DNA of 64,000 nt from NCBI RefSeq assembly GCF_001618385.1, contig NZ_BDCR01000003.1:124001-188000 (forward strand), given 5' to 3'. A model generated the notes under the pieces. That model saw only the letters and a program-made list of their open reading frames with translations, was not told the DNA's origin and did not search any database. Origin of the DNA: Paludibacter jiangxiensis. GTDB lineage: Bacteria; Bacteroidota; Bacteroidia; Bacteroidales; Paludibacteraceae. Below, one piece after another: positions 62,500 to 64,000 of the stretch (the first letter of the stretch is position 1; each line of letters starts with the position of its first letter). The position numbers and the translations under genes are program-made.

Positions 62500-63609
62500 A
62501 TGCGAATTGCCTATCTTTTAGGGTCATTAAACCGGGGAGGAACAGAAACGCTTCTTTTAGACTGTTTCCGAAATGCCGCTATTGCAGGATTTTCCTTTGT
62601 TGGCATTTACAGGAAAGAAGGAATACTTGCCGACGATTTCAAAAAAACGGGAGTTCCACTTTTCCGCCTTACTCCTAAATCGAAAACAGATATCGCATAT
62701 TTTGTAAAGTTGAGAAAGCTGCTTATCCGCAACGATATTACCATTGTTCATGCCCAGCAACCTCTCGATGCTCTTTATGCCCGCATAGCTACCATTAGAA
62801 CAAATATAAAAGTTGTGCTTACGTTTCACGGCTACGATATGGAGGCCGGCAAAACGGATAAAACACTCATTAGCTGGATCATTCGGCACACTGACCTGAA
62901 TATTTTCGTTAGTAAATCCCAGAAAAAATATTACCATCAACGATATCGCTTTGCAGAAGAAAACTCAGTAACGGTTTATAACGGCATTTCATTCGACAAA
63001 CTGACTCCAGCAAAAAGTAATTCATGGAGAGCGGAGTTGAATATAACAACAGATACCATTTTACTTGGAAGCGTAGGCAACTTTGGAGCCGTAAGAGATC
63101 AACTGACCATCTGCAAATTTCTTAAACTACTAAACGACAAGGGTGTAAATTTCCGCTTTTTATTTGTCGGCAAAAAAAATCCGGGAGAAGAATGGCGTTA
63201 CGATCAATGCGTCAATTTCTGCAATGAAAACGGACTGGAAAACAAAGTTTTGTTTCTGGGTGCACGTTCGGATGTGCCTGACATTTTAACTCAACTGGAT
63301 GCTTTTATCTATGCAACCGATCATGATACCTTCGGCATTGCTGTTATCGAAGCAATGGCCAGCTCTGTTCCTGTTTTTGTGAACGACTGGGAAGTGATGC
63401 TGGAAATTACAGATAGCGGTAACTACGCTCATCTCTACAACACCAAAGATCCAAAGGACTTACTCCATCAGTTTTTACCCTTTACTGCCAATCCGGTTCT
63501 TTATAAACAAAAAGCGGAAGAAACAGCTCAATGGGTACGTGAAACATACAGTATCGGGAAACACCTCAACCATCTGAAAGAGACATACAAAACAATTTCT
63601 AATTGTTAA
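62500..63609 (+). CDS. GT4 family glycosyltransferase
   Basis: A 369-residue GT-B enzyme. N-terminal AYLLGSLNRGGTETLLLDCF holds the glycine-rich acceptor loop; VVLTFHGYDME and VTVYNGISFDKL follow; the donor half has LLGSVGNFGAVRDQ, LFLGARSDVPDIL and the E-x7-E pair in DTFGIAVIEAMASSVPVFV. Last gene of the polysaccharide locus, 131 bases before glyA. Confidence 0.9.
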   Translation: MRIAYLLGSLNRGGTETLLLDCFRNAAIAGFSFVGIYRKEGILADDFKKTGVPLFRLTPKSKTDIAYFVKLRKLLIRNDITIVHAQQPLDALYARIATIRTNIKVVLTFHGYDMEAGKTDKTLISWIIRHTDLNIFVSKSQKKYYHQRYRFAEENSVTVYNGISFDKLTPAKSNSWRAELNITTDTILLGSVGNFGAVRDQLTICKFLKLLNDKGVNFRFLFVGKKNPGEEWRYDQCVNFCNENGLENKVLFLGARSDVPDILTQLDAFIYATDHDTFGIAVIEAMASSVPVFVNDWEVMLEITDSGNYAHLYNTKDPKDLLHQFLPFTANPVLYKQKAEETAQWVRETYSIGKHLNHLKETYKTISNC

Positions 63610-63684
63610 TTATTAATTGTTAATTATTGGACACTTATCCCAGTGTTAGGGGTTTCCAATTACTCGTTTCTGAATAAAAATGGC

Positions 63685-63692
63685 TACCTTTG
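63685..63692 (+). promoter_or_regulatory. Promoter -7 box of glyA
   Basis: TACCTTTG, perfect TAnnTTTG, 48 bases before the glyA ATG. Short direct repeats of TAATTGTTAATTAT type precede it at 63602-63630. Confidence 0.6.
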
Positions 63693-63740
63693 CAACTTCT
63701 TTTTTAAGCAATTTCTAACCTTCACATAATTCTTTTCTAC

Positions 63741-64000
63741 ATGACACGCGACAATGCTATTTTTGAGATTATCGAGAAGGAACATCAGCGCCAATTAAAA
63801 GGTATTGAGCTGATTGCGTCCGAGAACTTTGTAAGTGACCAGGTAATGCAGGCTATGGGAACATGGCTTACCAACAAATACGCCGAAGGCTATCCCGGCC
63901 ACCGTTACTACGGCGGTTGCGAAGTAGTTGACCTGAGCGAACAACTCGCTATCGATCGTCTGAAAGAAATTTTTGGTGCGGAATATGCTAACGTACAGCC
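63741..64000 (+). CDS. glyA: Serine hydroxymethyltransferase, 5' part (cut by window edge)
   Basis: Only the first 86 codons are present; the frame is open to the window end. The translation begins [17 protein letters not shown] and contains [13 protein letters not shown] and [17 protein letters not shown], the strongly conserved SHMT start. The PLP enzyme interconverts serine and glycine with tetrahydrofolate. It marks the return to housekeeping genes after the glycan locus. Confidence 0.93.
   Translation, partial: MTRDNAIFEIIEKEHQRQLKGIELIASENFVSDQVMQAMGTWLTNKYAEGYPGHRYYGGCEVVDLSEQLAIDRLKEIFGAEYANVQ

Noticed and set aside
1-64000. CRISPR arrays, rRNA genes, transposases
   Set aside because: No regularly spaced identical repeats, no rRNA-like sequence and no transposase or integrase motif were seen on either strand.

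Overview
The window looks like a chromosome segment of a Bacteroidetes bacterium, most likely order Bacteroidales. Evidence: many starts lack a Shine-Dalgarno site; the recurring promoter -7 box is TAnnTTTG, several times with a TTG/TTTG element about 20 bases upstream; lineage-typical families are present (DUF4271 beside hemD, DUF5020, LptE beside SecG, split aspartate carbamoyltransferase pyrB/pyrI); and export signals are lipoprotein or A-x-A-Q type. I cannot name the genus from the sequence alone.

Layout. (1) 1-9.5 kb is an AT-rich accessory stretch of solitary + strand genes: a NACHT-like NTPase, a PKD lipoprotein, a DJ-1/PfpI protein, a YD-repeat-like lipoprotein, a secreted ankyrin protein, a GNAT, an SDR/DUF2867 protein and two secreted unknowns. 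Several spacers here contain palindromes. (2) 9.6-34.7 kb is mostly housekeeping: a nucleobase uptake pair, an epimerase coupled to a subclass B1 metallo-beta-lactamase with a complete zinc-ligand set, ruvX, def, lptE, secG, tRNA-Pro(CGG), aroB and aroK (convergent), pyrB and pyrI with an envelope gene between them, a flavin reductase, a GT-C-like membrane protein, prfA, dnaN with a long structured leader, a thioredoxin, queA, a Tat-signal TldD with TldE, a sigma-54 activator coupled to a LOG gene, DUF4271, hemD and a methyltransferase. (3) 34.7-40.0 kb is a minus-strand block: mazG, mntP, an isopropylmalate/citramalate synthase relative, fabG and a FemAB/GNAT-like protein. (4) 40.4-42.3 kb is an ABC-F ATPase. 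(5) 42.5-63.6 kb is a surface-polysaccharide locus of the ABC-transporter type. It has a Wzm permease, a Wzt ATPase with a C-terminal specificity domain, many glycosyltransferases, FdtA/FdtB for a 3-amino-3,6-dideoxyhexose, an asparagine-synthase-like amidotransferase, an FkbM methyltransferase and an acyltransferase. (6) The right edge cuts through glyA.

How it works together. The large locus probably builds a glycan on the cytoplasmic side of the inner membrane, with stepwise sugar addition by GT2/GT4/GT8-like enzymes. Non-sugar decorations may come from the amidotransferase, methyltransferase and acyltransferase, and export would be by Wzm/Wzt. No initiating phosphoglycosyltransferase, Wzx/Wzy or RmlA/RmlB is visible, so those must lie elsewhere. 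The locus is a mosaic: base composition changes within wzt and within one GT2 gene, and a GxxExxY gene flanked by palindromic repeats sits between wzm and wzt.

I see no CRISPR array, rRNA, transposase or integrase. The strongest candidates for something unusual are the NTPase at the left edge, the repeat-flanked GxxExxY cassette with the composition break in wzt, the promoter-plus-terminator leader before the nucleobase uptake operon, and the CfiA-like beta-lactamase.
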